Position numbers and translations under genes: made by a program. This document shows, one piece after another, positions 1 through 10,255 of a stretch of 64,000 nt of DNA. The notes under the pieces were generated by a model. It had not been told where the DNA came from. It saw only the letters and a list, made by a program, of their open reading frames with translations, and did no database searches. Source of the stretch: Candida dubliniensis CD36 (taxonomy: Eukaryota > Ascomycota > Pichiomycetes > Serinales > Debaryomycetaceae); the NCBI RefSeq assembly GCF_000026945.1, contig NC_012862.1:434001-498000 (forward strand), in the 5' to 3' direction. Numbering within the stretch: the first letter of the stretch is position 1; the number at the start of each line of letters is the position of its first letter.

Positions 1-1666
1 CAAACAAATCCACGGTTCTTTTGGTATGACCGAATTAGGTCATGGTTCCAATGTTGCCGGCTGTGAAACCACCGCCACATTTGATGAAAAAACCGACACT
101 TTTATCATTGATACTCCCCACATTGGTGCCACTAAATGGTGGATTGGGGGTGCTGCTCATTCTGCCACCCACACTGTTTGTTACGCCAGATTAATTGTCA
201 AAGACGTCGATTACGGGGTAAAGACTTTTGTTGTCCCATTAAGAGATTCAAACCACAATTTGTTACCAGGTGTTGCTATTGGTGACATTGGTGCTAAAAT
301 GGGTAGACATGGTGTTGATAATGGTTGGATTCAGTTCACTGAAGTTAGAATTCCAAGATTTTTCATGTTACAAAGATGGTGTAAAGTTGACCGTCAAGGT
401 AATGTCACTTTGCCACCTTTGGAACAATTGTCTTATATTTCTCTTTTGGAAGGTAGAGTTGGTATGGCTACTGATTCTTATAGAATTGGTGCTAGATATA
501 TTACCATTGCCTTAAGATATGCCGTTGGTAGAAGACAATTTGCCAACGGGAAAGGTAAAGAAGAAACTAAATTAATTGACTACACTTTGCACCAAAGAAG
601 ATTGTTACCATACTTGGCTATGACTTATGCTGCAGCTCTTGGTACTGACAGATTGGAACGTCAACACGAAGAATTGTTGGAAAACTTGGACAAGGCCTTG
701 GCAACCAAAGACAAGTTGTTATTGAAAAACACCATCAATGGTACTAAATCCATGTTTGTTGATTCTGGTTCCTTAAAGTCTACATTGACTTGGTTTGCTG
801 CTGATTTGATCAATGAAACCAGACAAGCTTGTGGTGGTCACGGTTATTCCTCCTACAATGGTTTTGGAAAGTCTTATGATGATTGGGTTGTTCAATGTAC
901 TTATGAAGGTGATAACAATGTCTTGGGAATGTCTGCTGGTAAGACCATTATCAAGACAGTTCAACAAGTTTTGAATGGGAAACCATTACAAGATTCCACC
1001 TTGGAATTCCTCAATGACGCCCCAACTTTAGCAAAGGCAAAGAAAGCCGTTATTAGAATTAAAGAACATGTTGATGATGTTGACCGTGTTTTGAAAGCTA
1101 TTGCTGGTTTGATTAGTAAATTTTCTTCAGATTTGATTGCTGTTTCACATCAATCTTGGGATTCAATTGGTCCACAAAGAGTCATTTTGTCTAAATTGAG
1201 ATGTCATTACTACTTGTTGGAAACTTTTAACGAAAGACTAAACGACAAGATTAAAGCCAAATCTCCAGCCAGACCACACTTGGAGAATATCATCAAATTA
1301 TACTATGTCACTAACATTTTAGGTCCATTTATTGATGAATTCTTGAGATTTGGGGTCATTTCACCAAAGGTTGCTAAATACATTACTGGTGAATACCCAC
1401 AAAGATTATGTGCTATTGCCAGACCATATATCATTGGTCTTACCGATTCTTTCCAACAACCAGATAACATCATCAACTCATTAATCGGTCGATATGATGG
1501 TAATATCTACACAAACTACTTGGATTCTGTGAAAGATATCAATAACCCATTGAACCACAAGGCTCCATACTCTGAGGATTTGGAAGCCATGTTGAATCGT
1601 CAATCGATTCCTCAAAGAGAAAGATTTGAAAGAAGTAAAGAAGCAGCTGCTCAATTATCAAAATAA
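1..1666 (+). CDS. Acyl-CoA oxidase, 5' end outside window (PXP2/POX-like)
   Basis: Peroxisomal flavoenzyme that oxidises acyl-CoA to trans-2-enoyl-CoA, reducing O2 to H2O2, the first step of yeast beta-oxidation. The reading frame is already open at base 2 and runs to TAA at 1666, giving about 555 residues. Alignment by eye with the 709-residue paralogue at 38123-40252 puts the Met of FGMTELGHGSN near residue 157, so roughly 150 N-terminal residues lie upstream of the window. Visible motifs are the FAD/substrate segment GMTELGHGSNVAG, the block [15 protein letters not shown], and [12 protein letters not shown], whose Glu is the expected catalytic base. The C-terminus is LSK, not a PTS1 such as SKL; related Candida oxidases are imported without PTS1. 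The frame has no break. The family is certain. The paralogue name PXP2 rests on remembered synteny with POX1-3, so no symbol is given. Confidence 0.93.
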   Translation, partial: KQIHGSFGMTELGHGSNVAGCETTATFDEKTDTFIIDTPHIGATKWWIGGAAHSATHTVCYARLIVKDVDYGVKTFVVPLRDSNHNLLPGVAIGDIGAKMGRHGVDNGWIQFTEVRIPRFFMLQRWCKVDRQGNVTLPPLEQLSYISLLEGRVGMATDSYRIGARYITIALRYAVGRRQFANGKGKEETKLIDYTLHQRRLLPYLAMTYAAALGTDRLERQHEELLENLDKALATKDKLLLKNTINGTKSMFVDSGSLKSTLTWFAADLINETRQACGGHGYSSYNGFGKSYDDWVVQCTYEGDNNVLGMSAGKTIIKTVQQVLNGKPLQDSTLEFLNDAPTLAKAKKAVIRIKEHVDDVDRVLKAIAGLISKFSSDLIAVSHQSWDSIGPQRVILSKLRCHYYLLETFNERLNDKIKAKSPARPHLENIIKLYYVTNILGPFIDEFLRFGVISPKVAKYITGEYPQRLCAIARPYIIGLTDSFQQPDNIINSLIGRYDGNIYTNYLDSVKDINNPLNHKAPYSEDLEAMLNRQSIPQRERFERSKEAAAQLSK

Positions 1667-1845
1667 TTTTGATTAGGTGACTAAAAAAAAAAAAAAAAAA
1701 ACCTTGTCAATCTTTTAACTCTTTTTTTGTAATGTGTCTTTTATTTCTATGTTTTTAAAAAAAAAACTAAATGAATAAATGAATAAATATACTTTGGAAA
1801 TACTAAGTAGGAAGATAGACAATCATTGCAGAAGATGCAAAGTTT

Positions 1846-2433
1846 CTATAAGCTGTTTCTAAACCCCAACACAAAATAGTTTAAACAACTAAGTAACCAC
1901 ATACCTGTAATCCGGAAGAACCGTTCCACTAATGTTTTGTTATTTAAAAATGGATAAGGAAACCTTGTGACTCCATCGTTATTTGTACTCACCACTCTTT
2001 CAATATAACACCAATACATAACAATAATAACCCCCGTAAGTGTCCATGATTTTTTCGGTTTAACTCGTTCGTGATTATCAAATATAAGGTAGACATAGGG
2101 CCATATATGAATTTTAAAGTCAAGCCAAAAGTTTCTTTCAAATGAATTTGTGTTTAACAAATGCGGTAAAATAAGATGCATTACCCAGTAAGAAACAGTG
2201 ACAGAAAATTCTAAATTGGAGACTACATTATATTGTAATCTCAAATTGTAACTAGTTGGGGTGACTATGGATTGTAAAATATAGATTATAGTCAACATCA
2301 AGGAAACATTAGTCAAGAATTGGAAATGACCACCTTTGACTAAGCCTGGAGGTAATTCTAGTTGGAAACAATCATATAATCCACTACAGCATATAGCTAG
2401 CGATACGAGACTTATCAAGCCCTGCCTTGTCAT
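1846..2433 (-). CDS. FAR-17a/AIG1-like integral membrane protein (195 aa)
   Basis: Probable member of the FAR-17a/AIG1/ADTRP family, multi-pass membrane threonine hydrolases that in animals cleave fatty-acid esters of hydroxy fatty acids. The ATG at 2433 is chosen; the frame continues eight codons upstream only to a TTG. Several hydrophobic segments are visible. The two family landmarks are present: the catalytic-Thr motif GGHFQFLTN and, in the C-terminal half, a His in DFKIHIWPYVYLIFDNH. It is the tandem paralogue of the gene split by the retrotransposon (2758-3107 plus 9463-9708); the two share the order QFLTN, VVSNLEF, SYW, PYPFL and NYFVL. Its substrate in yeast is unknown. It lies tail-to-tail with the acyl-CoA oxidase gene, which fits a lipid-related role only weakly. 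The family call is from motif memory, not a search. Confidence 0.7.
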   Translation of the reverse strand: MTRQGLISLVSLAICCSGLYDCFQLELPPGLVKGGHFQFLTNVSLMLTIIYILQSIVTPTSYNLRLQYNVVSNLEFSVTVSYWVMHLILPHLLNTNSFERNFWLDFKIHIWPYVYLIFDNHERVKPKKSWTLTGVIIVMYWCYIERVVSTNNDGVTRFPYPFLNNKTLVERFFRITGMWLLSCLNYFVLGFRNSL

Positions 2434-2757
2434 GGCTATTACTCCTCTTTGAAGCAAGGTTAAATGAATAAGAAATAGAAAAAGAAGAAAAAAAAAATCC
2501 CACCACCCTTTGATGGAAACAAAACAAACGAAATTTCAGATGAATCAAAAACATTTCCGTTTAATTTTTCTCGGCCTTAACAAGTTTTGTGGATGCGGTG
2601 TGCTTTTCTCCACAAGTCGTCGTCGGTGTTGTTAGTCGTCTTAGCAAACTCTCGAGACCAATTTCTAGAATCCCTCCACCATTCCACAACAAAACACTAC
2701 ACAAACAATAAACGAAGGAAACACATTACATGCCAATGTTATTTACAAATCTTTAAT
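2434..2757. other. Intergenic region between tandem FAR-17a-like genes
   Basis: This holds the upstream region of the 195-aa FAR-17a-like gene, with an A/G-rich stretch near 2465-2500. A 62-codon frame on the plus strand has no recognisable features and is not called. Nothing else is supported. Confidence 0.5.
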
Positions 2758-3107
2758 CTAAACTCTATTTCTTAACTGCAATACAAAATAATTACAACAG
2801 CCAATAGCTGCAAACACGGACATACACCCAAACCTACCAAGCACACCTCTACCTTTTAAGAAAGGATAAGGATAGCCACTTACCCCATCATGTGCATGTC
2901 TACCACATTCCCATTCAATATAAATCCAATAAACTAAAATATAACCTATTGTCCAACCCCATGACTCTTTCAAACTAACTGATGGTTGGTTATCAATGAA
3001 CAAATAAATATAAGGGAAAAAATGTACTTGTAAATCAAGCAATAAATTCCTTTCAACTTCATCTTCAGTAACCATTGATGGGAAACATAATGCCATGGTC
3101 CAATAAC
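2758..3107 (-). pseudogene. FAR-17a/AIG1-like gene, C-terminal half (split by retrotransposon)
   Basis: C-terminal fragment of a second FAR-17a/AIG1-like gene. It encodes SYWTMALCFPS, the putative catalytic His block DLQVHFFPYIYLFID, and the ending YPYPFL...NYFVLQLRNRV, matching the intact neighbour at 1846-2433. Reading the minus strand, the frame is interrupted at base 3107 by the LTR beginning at 3108. The missing N-terminal half is at 9463-9708 in the same orientation, on the other side of the 6.36-kb element. The 5 bases 3103-3107 (ATAAC on plus) recur at 9463-9467 as the target-site duplication. The putative catalytic Thr is on the other fragment, so a functional product is unlikely. 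The fragment shows no further stops or frameshifts, which fits recent inactivation. Confidence 0.85.
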
Positions 3108-3377
3108 TGTTCGAAATTAGGGTGTGTAACATGGCTAATTATTAAGGATCAGCGGAATGTTACATATTGGTAGAGAACGTACTAAAGAAAATAATACACT
3201 AATCTATTTCCTTTTATGGTAACACTTGGACATAGTAGCTCGTCCAGTGGAAAAAGGATTTTCTACTATATAAAGAGTAGAATCCTCATGATTTTGTTGT
3301 ATATATTTTCTATGTAAGCAAGCTTAATACTATAGACACCTTTCACCTACGCAGGTATCGCTTTCGATTTCAAATAA
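3108..3377 (+). repeat. 5' LTR of copia element (270 bp)
   Basis: The repeat begins TGTTCGAAATTAGG and ends TTCAAATAA, so it has the TG start but not the usual CA end if the target duplication is 5 bp. It is repeated at 9193-9462 with no difference noticed. A TATA-like TATATAAA at 3267-3274 is the likely promoter for the genomic RNA. The 3' boundary is uncertain by a base or two because the flank and the LTR end share A residues. Confidence 0.92.
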
Positions 3378-3428
3378 GATTAGAATTAAAATAGCGTTGT
3401 TAACAGTATTAAAATCAATTTCAAAATT

Positions 3429-4541
3429 ATGGGTCCCAAGAATAAATCAAGTATTCCTGACGATAATCAATTAAGTAGTGACGACGTTGAAATGGTTTCC
3501 CCAATTCATGACCCATACATTGGTCTTCCACTGGAGCAATTCCGGAAACAACAACATACCCGGATTGAGTGGGAGACACACTCCAATATCATTTTGAAAG
3601 GAGCATTAGAACCCTGGGATAACAAAAAGGGTAAACAGTTTGATGGTACAGAAAAAGTCGAAATCTTTGAAGCTGCTTTCCAAGCATTTCCAGGAATTTA
3701 TGAATACACTAAGAATCCAAGTGGTGGTTTCCAGGTTATGCGTGATATGAACGTCAATTACACGAATGATGCTGAAAAGAATTTTATTGCTGAACATATC
3801 AAGTCCATCCAAAATTCTATTGTTAAAGCAATTATTAGTCGTATTTTGTTTAAGGCAAAAGCTCCTGAAACCCTCGAAGAAATGATTGACTACTACGAAA
3901 AATTGTGCAAAAAGGTCGCTCCTGAACTATTGTTCAGTTACTTTGAGCGTTTGGTGTCACACTATTTAAGTGTAGACGAGCCAAAGTTAACTGCTCCTAC
4001 AACTTTAATGAATAGGTTGAGGAGTCCAGGCCAATTGATTCTCAATGAGTCAATTGCAAGATTTTGCAGTCATTTGAATTCTGGAATAGTTACACAGTTC
4101 CAAATGTTTTACAAATACAAAGCAATAGCTATGAGATATTGTGGGTACATTGTTGGTCAAATGAATGACGTCCGCAATGGTAAGCCTTTCGATTATGATC
4201 GTCTTACAAATGAAATAGATTTAGACCCTGTTATTGAACAAACTGTTACTGAGAGACATAAAGAAGAAATTGCAAGAATTAAAAGCAACAACTCAGTTCA
4301 GAATCTGGTCAATTCGATGTATAATACACATCAAAACAACAATAACTCAAACTATTATAACAATAATGATAAAAACAACAAAAATAATAAAAATTACAAA
4401 AATAACAAAAATAAAAATAACAAAAATAACTACAATAAAAAGGGAAAAGTATCTAAAGTTAGTAACGAGACTTCTGACTACGAAAAGTTAAAAAGAGATT
4501 TAGTACGCATGATGGATGATTTGCGGAAAGAAAAGGAATAA
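3429..4541 (+). CDS. Retrotransposon Gag (capsid) protein, 370 aa
   Basis: First ORF of the copia element, beginning at an ATG about 50 bp after the 5' LTR. Position, size and the downstream pol identify it as Gag. The N-terminal region is acidic and proline-containing, the middle is helical, and the C-terminal ~70 residues include a low-complexity Asn/Lys/Tyr tract (NNNSNYYNNNDKNNKNNK and onward). That basic, Asn-rich segment may replace the CCHC zinc knuckle, which is absent. The ORF ends at TAA (4539-4541), and the same frame stays open into pol, so a Gag-Pol fusion would need stop-codon readthrough. The frame itself is intact. Confidence 0.85.
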   Translation: MGPKNKSSIPDDNQLSSDDVEMVSPIHDPYIGLPLEQFRKQQHTRIEWETHSNIILKGALEPWDNKKGKQFDGTEKVEIFEAAFQAFPGIYEYTKNPSGGFQVMRDMNVNYTNDAEKNFIAEHIKSIQNSIVKAIISRILFKAKAPETLEEMIDYYEKLCKKVAPELLFSYFERLVSHYLSVDEPKLTAPTTLMNRLRSPGQLILNESIARFCSHLNSGIVTQFQMFYKYKAIAMRYCGYIVGQMNDVRNGKPFDYDRLTNEIDLDPVIEQTVTERHKEEIARIKSNNSVQNLVNSMYNTHQNNNNSNYYNNNDKNNKNNKNYKNNKNKNNKNNYNKKGKVSKVSNETSDYEKLKRDLVRMMDDLRKEKE

Positions 4542-4547
4542 CTATGT
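4539..4547 (+). promoter_or_regulatory. In-frame gag/pol stop codon, TAA CTA TGT
   Basis: Gag (from 3429) and pol occupy the same frame, with a single TAA between them followed directly by CTA. In the related Candida element Tca2, gag and pol are separated by an in-frame UGA that is read through with help from a downstream pseudoknot. A CUA following the stop is also a known readthrough-promoting context elsewhere. I infer programmed readthrough here. I did not fold the downstream RNA. Confidence 0.6.
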
Positions 4548-7500
4548 ACTTTCGTGCCAACATCAATGTTATCGTACTTTATCTCAAATATACAATCCCA
4601 AGCGTTAAAAAGCGATTTTGTAGATTATGATCCTATGAGTCTTAAGTATGACAGTGGTGCACTGCGTACAGTTGTTGGCAACAAGAAATTGCTAAGCAAT
4701 TATGACTCGGAAGCACAGCAAATATTTGAACTTCCGAACGGACAGAAGATCCGTAGTCATGGCTCTGGAGATTTAGTAATCAACGTTAATCATCATGAGT
4801 TAGTATTAAAAGACGCTCATTATATTCCGGGATTTAAGATTAACTTAGTATCTTGTGGCCAAATAACTGCCCAAGGATATGATGTTATCTTGTCTCATAA
4901 AATGTTATTGTGTGTAAATTTTAACGAAAAACATGTTATCTTTGCCAAACAATCATTAAATACCAATCTTTTCACTGGACCATCGAGAGGAAAAGTATAC
5001 TCGAATGGGAAGATGTTTATGGATAATAATTCATTCATCGAAGATGAAGGTGAAAGAAAAGGTTATTTAAACAGCATCAATGCCATGACAAAAATAGTTG
5101 ATCCAAGAATTGATCAAGTTGTGGCAAACCCCGATGGTAGAAAAGACTTATACTACTATCATTTGATCACTGGTCACATGTCAATTAGATCATTAATAAG
5201 ATTGCATGAACAAGGAAGAATCAAATGTTCCATTGACGATCAAGATGCGAAAGATCAGATCAAAGGTTGCAAACAATGTATACTTGTTAATGCAAAACAA
5301 CATTCGCATAACAAAACAACTCAGTCTCCACCCGAGCGGAGTTTATACAGGTTCCATTGTGATATCATGGGACCTTACCATGTCGGTCATGTGAAGTATT
5401 ATATCACATTGATAACTGATCACTATAGTGGATTTTCTTTTACAATAGTGAAAACAGAAAAGAGATTTACAAAAGAAATTTTAGATCTTTTTGAACATCT
5501 ACATGCTGACCTTTACCCAAAGAAAATTGCAAGGTTTAGGTCAGATAATGCCAAAGAGTTTCCAACTGAGGCAGAGTTAGGTACTTTAAGAATAAAGAAA
5601 GAAGTTTCGCCTCCCTATTCATCTGAAATGAATGGGATGGTAGAATCGCATAATAACGTAGTAAAGAAGCAAATGTTATATGTGATGTTAAACTTCCCTA
5701 ACCGGTACAAAGAATTACTTATATTCTTTTGTGAGATTGTTGCTTACGCCGTATTTATTAAAAATCATACGCCGTCTGAGCGAGTCGAAACCCACAAGGG
5801 TTGGACGCCACATGAACTATTCTACGGACGTAGATATAGACCAAACTACCACCAGCTCGGGGTAGATGTGTTTGTCATACTCCTGAATAAACAGGAAGCA
5901 GAGGCATTAGGTGTCCAATTTATCAAAGGATTTCATAGAGGTGTACCAGGTATCTTCTTGGGTTATGGTAATGACTCCAATGTCTACCTTATCCAGTTAG
6001 TCGATGGTAATTATACCAGAAGATTATTTGTGAATGTTAGATTTTTAGGATCTATGAACAATATTAATACATTCCTAGATACTTTCGGCGAAAAAATGCG
6101 GAAGAATATGGATGAGTCTGGGAACTTTCCATTCTTCGAAGATTCGTCTAGAAATGAACTACTCAATGGTCGCTATGTCCCTTATGAAGATCACTTGCCA
6201 ACACAAGGTACATCATCCCAAGATGTCTCCTCAGATAGACCAACCACAATTGAACCGACAGCTACCAATATCAATATGGATGAATTAATAGCAGAGGTAC
6301 CAGACGAATTCTTACAGAACAATATAGCTGGAGATTTCTTAACTCAACAAGGATTTACTTTTCCACTGTTGCAAGTTACTGGAAAATTGTTGGAACACCA
6401 ATCAGGACAAAGTCTTGCTCCATATAACTGGATGAGTAAAGACAACATGGAATATCTGAAAATGGGGAGTGATCATAAATATTTGGGACAGAACGACACG
6501 GAAAATATTGAACCCAATAAGAACCAACAGGTTGATATTTCAGAACCATCTTTTCAAAGTTCAATGGCAAACAAGCCTAATGAATCAGATCTTGGTGTAT
6601 TACCTACTGCAGATGGTATACGTCATGGAGTACCTAACGCCCGGGGCGAGACAACTCAAGATGGGACAGTCAGTTCTAACATAGATATGCATCAACCGTA
6701 TTCAACAATACCAACTCACAGACCGCCCCCGCCAGTAGGGAAGAATGTTCAATTCCTGGGAGTTAACAACGACTCTACGACATTACTTCCATCTGAGTGG
6801 GGATTACCACCTCAACAGCATCTCAGTAATGGGGGAGCATACGAGTCGCTGCCGGTTTCTAACGTTACCACTAGTGTCCGATTATCAGCCTCAACCATGA
6901 ACATTGATGTGGGAAATAAAAATAGTATCAAGAGAACAAAAATTGATAGGCATCCTTTACTTCCGAATAAGGAAACAGTGAATGAGATTTCAGTTAGAAT
7001 CGAAGCATTGAAAAATGAGCATAATCTAAATAAAACATTAGATACCATTGCAGATTCTTACTTATTCACTAGAACATCTGAACTCAAAAATGAAAATATG
7101 GCTTACTACAAAGGTAATGGTAGAGTCTCAAAGCCACCAATGCTTCTTAACAACTTGAAGATTATTGATGAGCTTATCCCACCAACGAAACACATTTCTA
7201 GCATAGAAGCAAGACTAGAAACACTGACAGGTGACTTGAATGATATTGAAAACGATATTGATTTGAGTGTTTATGGTGTGGAAAAGTACGTGGATTATAC
7301 TGATGAAAATTGGAGAAGATCCATGGACAATGAGATGAAAAAGTTCAAAGAAATGAACGTCTACCAAGTAGTGAAGAAGAAAAAGAACTTCAGAATGATA
7401 CCCGCAAAATGGGTTCATTCATATAAGCCAAATGACCCAAAAGGGGAATTTTTCAGGAGTCGCTGTGTTGTCCAAGGATTTAGGCAAATCCCTGGACTCG

Positions 7501-9136
7501 ATTTTGATAAGAATTGTGTCCTGTCACCAGTTACTGACCTTACTACCATCAGGGTCTTGACAGCGATAGCCGTAGAAAGCAAGGCTCAAATTCATCATAT
7601 CGATATAAAGTCAGCATATCTCAACGCGACTTTGCCAAAAGATACTCCGATTTTCGTTAAGCCACCTCCTGGATATGATGACGGTATACATTGCTGGAGG
7701 TTGGTGAAAGCGGTGTATGGACTCAAGCAATCAGGCTTCGAGTGGCATTCCCATGTCAGTAAGACATTCAAGAAAATGGGATTATATCAATGTGAAAATG
7801 TCGAAGGACTTTTTATGCTCGAAAAGGTAATGAAAAAATATACATTGCTTTATACGTCGATGACTTATTCGTCGTTGCCTCCAGTAATCAGTTCTTCAAT
7901 AAATTCATGGACGATTTGGAGGCAAAATTCAGTCTAAACTATATTGGTGAGATTCTGGAATATTTAGGAATTGAATTTCAGAAAAATGCTTTTGGCTATG
8001 AACTTCACCAAAACAAGTTTGTTAAAAGATTGATTGAAGCTTTCCCAACAGAAATAATGAAAGGTGCTGATCTACCACGTACTCCAGATAATATTTTCAA
8101 GAATGACAAATATAAAATCATTGATGATAACACAGGTAAACCTTTAAAGAACCAGAAGGATATACCAATACCAGACGAATACATTTATGAAGATAGTAAT
8201 TCTCCCCGTTTGGACAAAGAACATCATGATTTATATCGGAGTATTGTGGGTATGTTATTGTGGCTAACAAATAATACCATGCCATCAATTTCATACGGAA
8301 CTAATGCTCTCGCAGCAAAATGCCACGAACCCACAGAAAATGATTACAAACATCTTATGCAAATGATCAAGTATTTGTACAAAAATAACAATGAAAGATT
8401 AATCATGAGACGGAATCAAACGAAAGACATTAGTGAGGATTCACATGTGATCTATGCTTATTCTGATGCTTCATTTGCGGCAGATTTGGATAGGCATTCT
8501 GTTTCAGGTTTTGCCATTTATCTCAATGGTAATCTTGTATCTTGGGGGACTAAGAAACAAAGGAGTATAACAAAAAGCTCCATGGCATGTGAGTTAATTG
8601 CATTAGGGGAGACTGTTGATAGATCTATGATTATCAGACAAATTGTTCAATCAATTGGTTACAGTGCTCCCAAGATCATTATATTTGAGGATAACCAGCC
8701 AGTAATTATGAATTCCTATAATCGGAAATCTTCTGCTATCAGAAGACTGGTGGATATATGTCTTAAAACAATCAGACAACTTATTCTCGAATATAAACTA
8801 CTTTCTGTTGTGTACATCAATACCAAACTCAATGTTGCTGACTTATTAACTAAGGCAGTGAACAATAACACCATGAAAACACTTAAACCTTTATTATATG
8901 ACAAAGGGAACTTGGACGGCGTAAGAAAATTGATTAAGGATAATTTTACTTCGCATAGACCGGTCGAGATGGGTCAACACAGCTTGGTTTATAATATTAT
9001 AACACCAACCGAGGAAATTAAGGAATCCTATTATGTTGCACCTGATAACGTTCAAAGTAAAGTGGAATCTCGGAATAATAAGCATCCGGAGATTAGTGGT
9101 GGTATTGCTCGTATAAAGAGATTGAGTATGCCCTAA
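4542..9136 (+). pseudogene. Retrotransposon Pol: protease, integrase, RT, RNase H; one frameshift
   Basis: Copia-type polyprotein. The protease active site is DSGA at about 4650. A GAG-pre-integrase zinc region (H...H...CKQC) lies around 5160-5285. The integrase core has Asp in FHCDIMGPY, Asp codon 5544 in RSDNAKEF and Glu codon 5643 in GMVESHN (32 residues between the last two). A long variable linker follows, then RT from about 7320 (AKWVHSYKPND, HIDIKSAYLNATL, VYGLKQSG). The catalytic YVDDLF motif at about 7853 is in the next frame, so a one-base shift lies near 7820-7830 in a purine run. RNase H follows in that second frame (YSDASFAADLDRHSVSG, TKSSMACELIALGE), ending at TAA 9136. All domains look conserved, so the break is recent, a sequencing error, or less likely a recoding site. 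Confidence 0.88.
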
Positions 9137-9185
9137 TCGAAATGAAATTTGACTTTTTCCATTGCCTGTCAATAGTCAAGATTTC

Positions 9186-9192
9186 AGGGGAG
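9186..9192 (+). other. Polypurine tract of copia element
   Basis: AGGGGAG sits immediately upstream of the 3' LTR (first base 9193), the expected place for the plus-strand primer in reverse transcription. Confidence 0.65.
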
Positions 9193-9462
9193 TGTTCGAA
9201 ATTAGGGTGTGTAACATGGCTAATTATTAAGGATCAGCGGAATGTTACATATTGGTAGAGAACGTACTAAAGAAAATAATACACTAATCTATTTCCTTTT
9301 ATGGTAACACTTGGACATAGTAGCTCGTCCAGTGGAAAAAGGATTTTCTACTATATAAAGAGTAGAATCCTCATGATTTTGTTGTATATATTTTCTATGT
9401 AAGCAAGCTTAATACTATAGACACCTTTCACCTACGCAGGTATCGCTTTCGATTTCAAATAA
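9193..9462 (+). repeat. 3' LTR of copia element (270 bp)
   Basis: Same sequence as 3108-3377 by eye over the full length. It is followed directly by ATAAC (9463-9467), the target-site duplicate. LTRs are identical when a retrotransposon inserts, so identical LTRs mean a very young insertion or recent gene conversion. Confidence 0.92.
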
Positions 9463-9708
9463 ATAACTAAACAAGACATTGAATTCTAAATTGCTCACTA
9501 AATTATAAAACCAATGGATTTGCTTAGCCAGCATGAAAAATGTCGAAACAACATAGACTAAACAAGTTAATAATGAGCAATTAGTCAAGAATTGAAATTG
9601 GCCTGATTTGATTAATTGGGCTGGCAATTTTGTTGATATTGATTGAATGAAACCATTGCCTAAAAAGAGTAAACTGACTATTCTAAAAATTATGATTGTA
9701 GTACCCAT
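9463..9708 (-). pseudogene. FAR-17a/AIG1-like gene, N-terminal part (split by retrotransposon)
   Basis: N-terminal fragment of the gene whose C-terminal half is at 2758-3107. The ATG is at 9708. It encodes a hydrophobic first segment, the putative catalytic-Thr motif SGQFQFLTN, and VVSNLEFNVLFSY, matching VVSNLEFSVTVSYW of the intact paralogue. The frame meets the 3' LTR at 9462 and then runs into LTR sequence, so a transcript from its own promoter would give a truncated protein. Removing the element and one copy of the 5-bp duplication would leave one continuous frame, which shows the insertion inactivated a previously intact gene. Confidence 0.85.
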
Positions 9709-10116
9709 AAGTGTTATCTGATAAAGTTTTTACAGAAGACAACAAAGTAAACAATTTTTATATAGAATGGAACCTTAATGAAGCGGGAGTGGTGGTGGTG
9801 GAAGTGGTACCAGTCTAACTCTTTTCCTTCCCGCACGAGCCGTCGACTCAAACTTGTCGATTCGACCAATCGGTGCAAATGAGGGATTTAATGAAATTTT
9901 TATATCTCATAACCAGTCTTGCATCATTTGTAGATGTTTCTACCAGAGTCAAAACAATTCATTTTTTTTTTTTCCGTCTGGGTTACACTATTCAGTTAAT
10001 GTGTGTATTCTACTACAAGTTTATTATACGCCCCAATTTTTTTTTTTTTTTTTCAAACATATTAATCCCACTTTCTCCAAAATCATATAAAACAAAGAAC
10101 AATTGAAACTTAATTG

Positions 10117-10151
<35 letters not shown>

Positions 10152-10255
10152 TATTATTATTCGTTTATTTTCTTTGAAAGTTAAATTCACAGTTCTTCAA
10201 TTGCTAGTAGTATCGTCATTCCATTTAATCCCAGCAATATCACTTCTGAAAAACA
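9709..10255. other. Divergent upstream region between split gene and DPP III
   Basis: AT-rich intergenic region with a GGTGG-rich patch (about 9785-9810) and long T tracts (about 9962, 10037 and 10126-10149), typical nucleosome-depleted promoter DNA of yeast. It should hold the promoters of the split FAR-17a-like gene (minus) and of the DPP III gene (plus). The two ~78-codon frames here come from the T tracts and are not called. Confidence 0.5.

Larger units (their letters stand above)
3108..9462 (+). mobile_element. Ty1/copia-type LTR retrotransposon, full length
   Basis: A 6,355-bp element in the order LTR, gag, protease, integrase, reverse transcriptase, RNase H, LTR. Integrase before RT is the copia (Pseudoviridae) order, as in the Tca2/Tca5/Ty1 group. 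The two 270-bp LTRs (3108-3377 and 9193-9462) look identical by eye. A 5-bp target duplication ATAAC flanks the element (3103-3107 and 9463-9467). A purine tract AGGGGAG abuts the 3' LTR. Gag and pol are in the same frame, separated by one TAA at 4539-4541, and pol has one frameshift near 7820-7830. The insertion splits a FAR-17a-like gene in antisense. I cannot assign the element to a named Tca family from memory. Confidence 0.93.
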
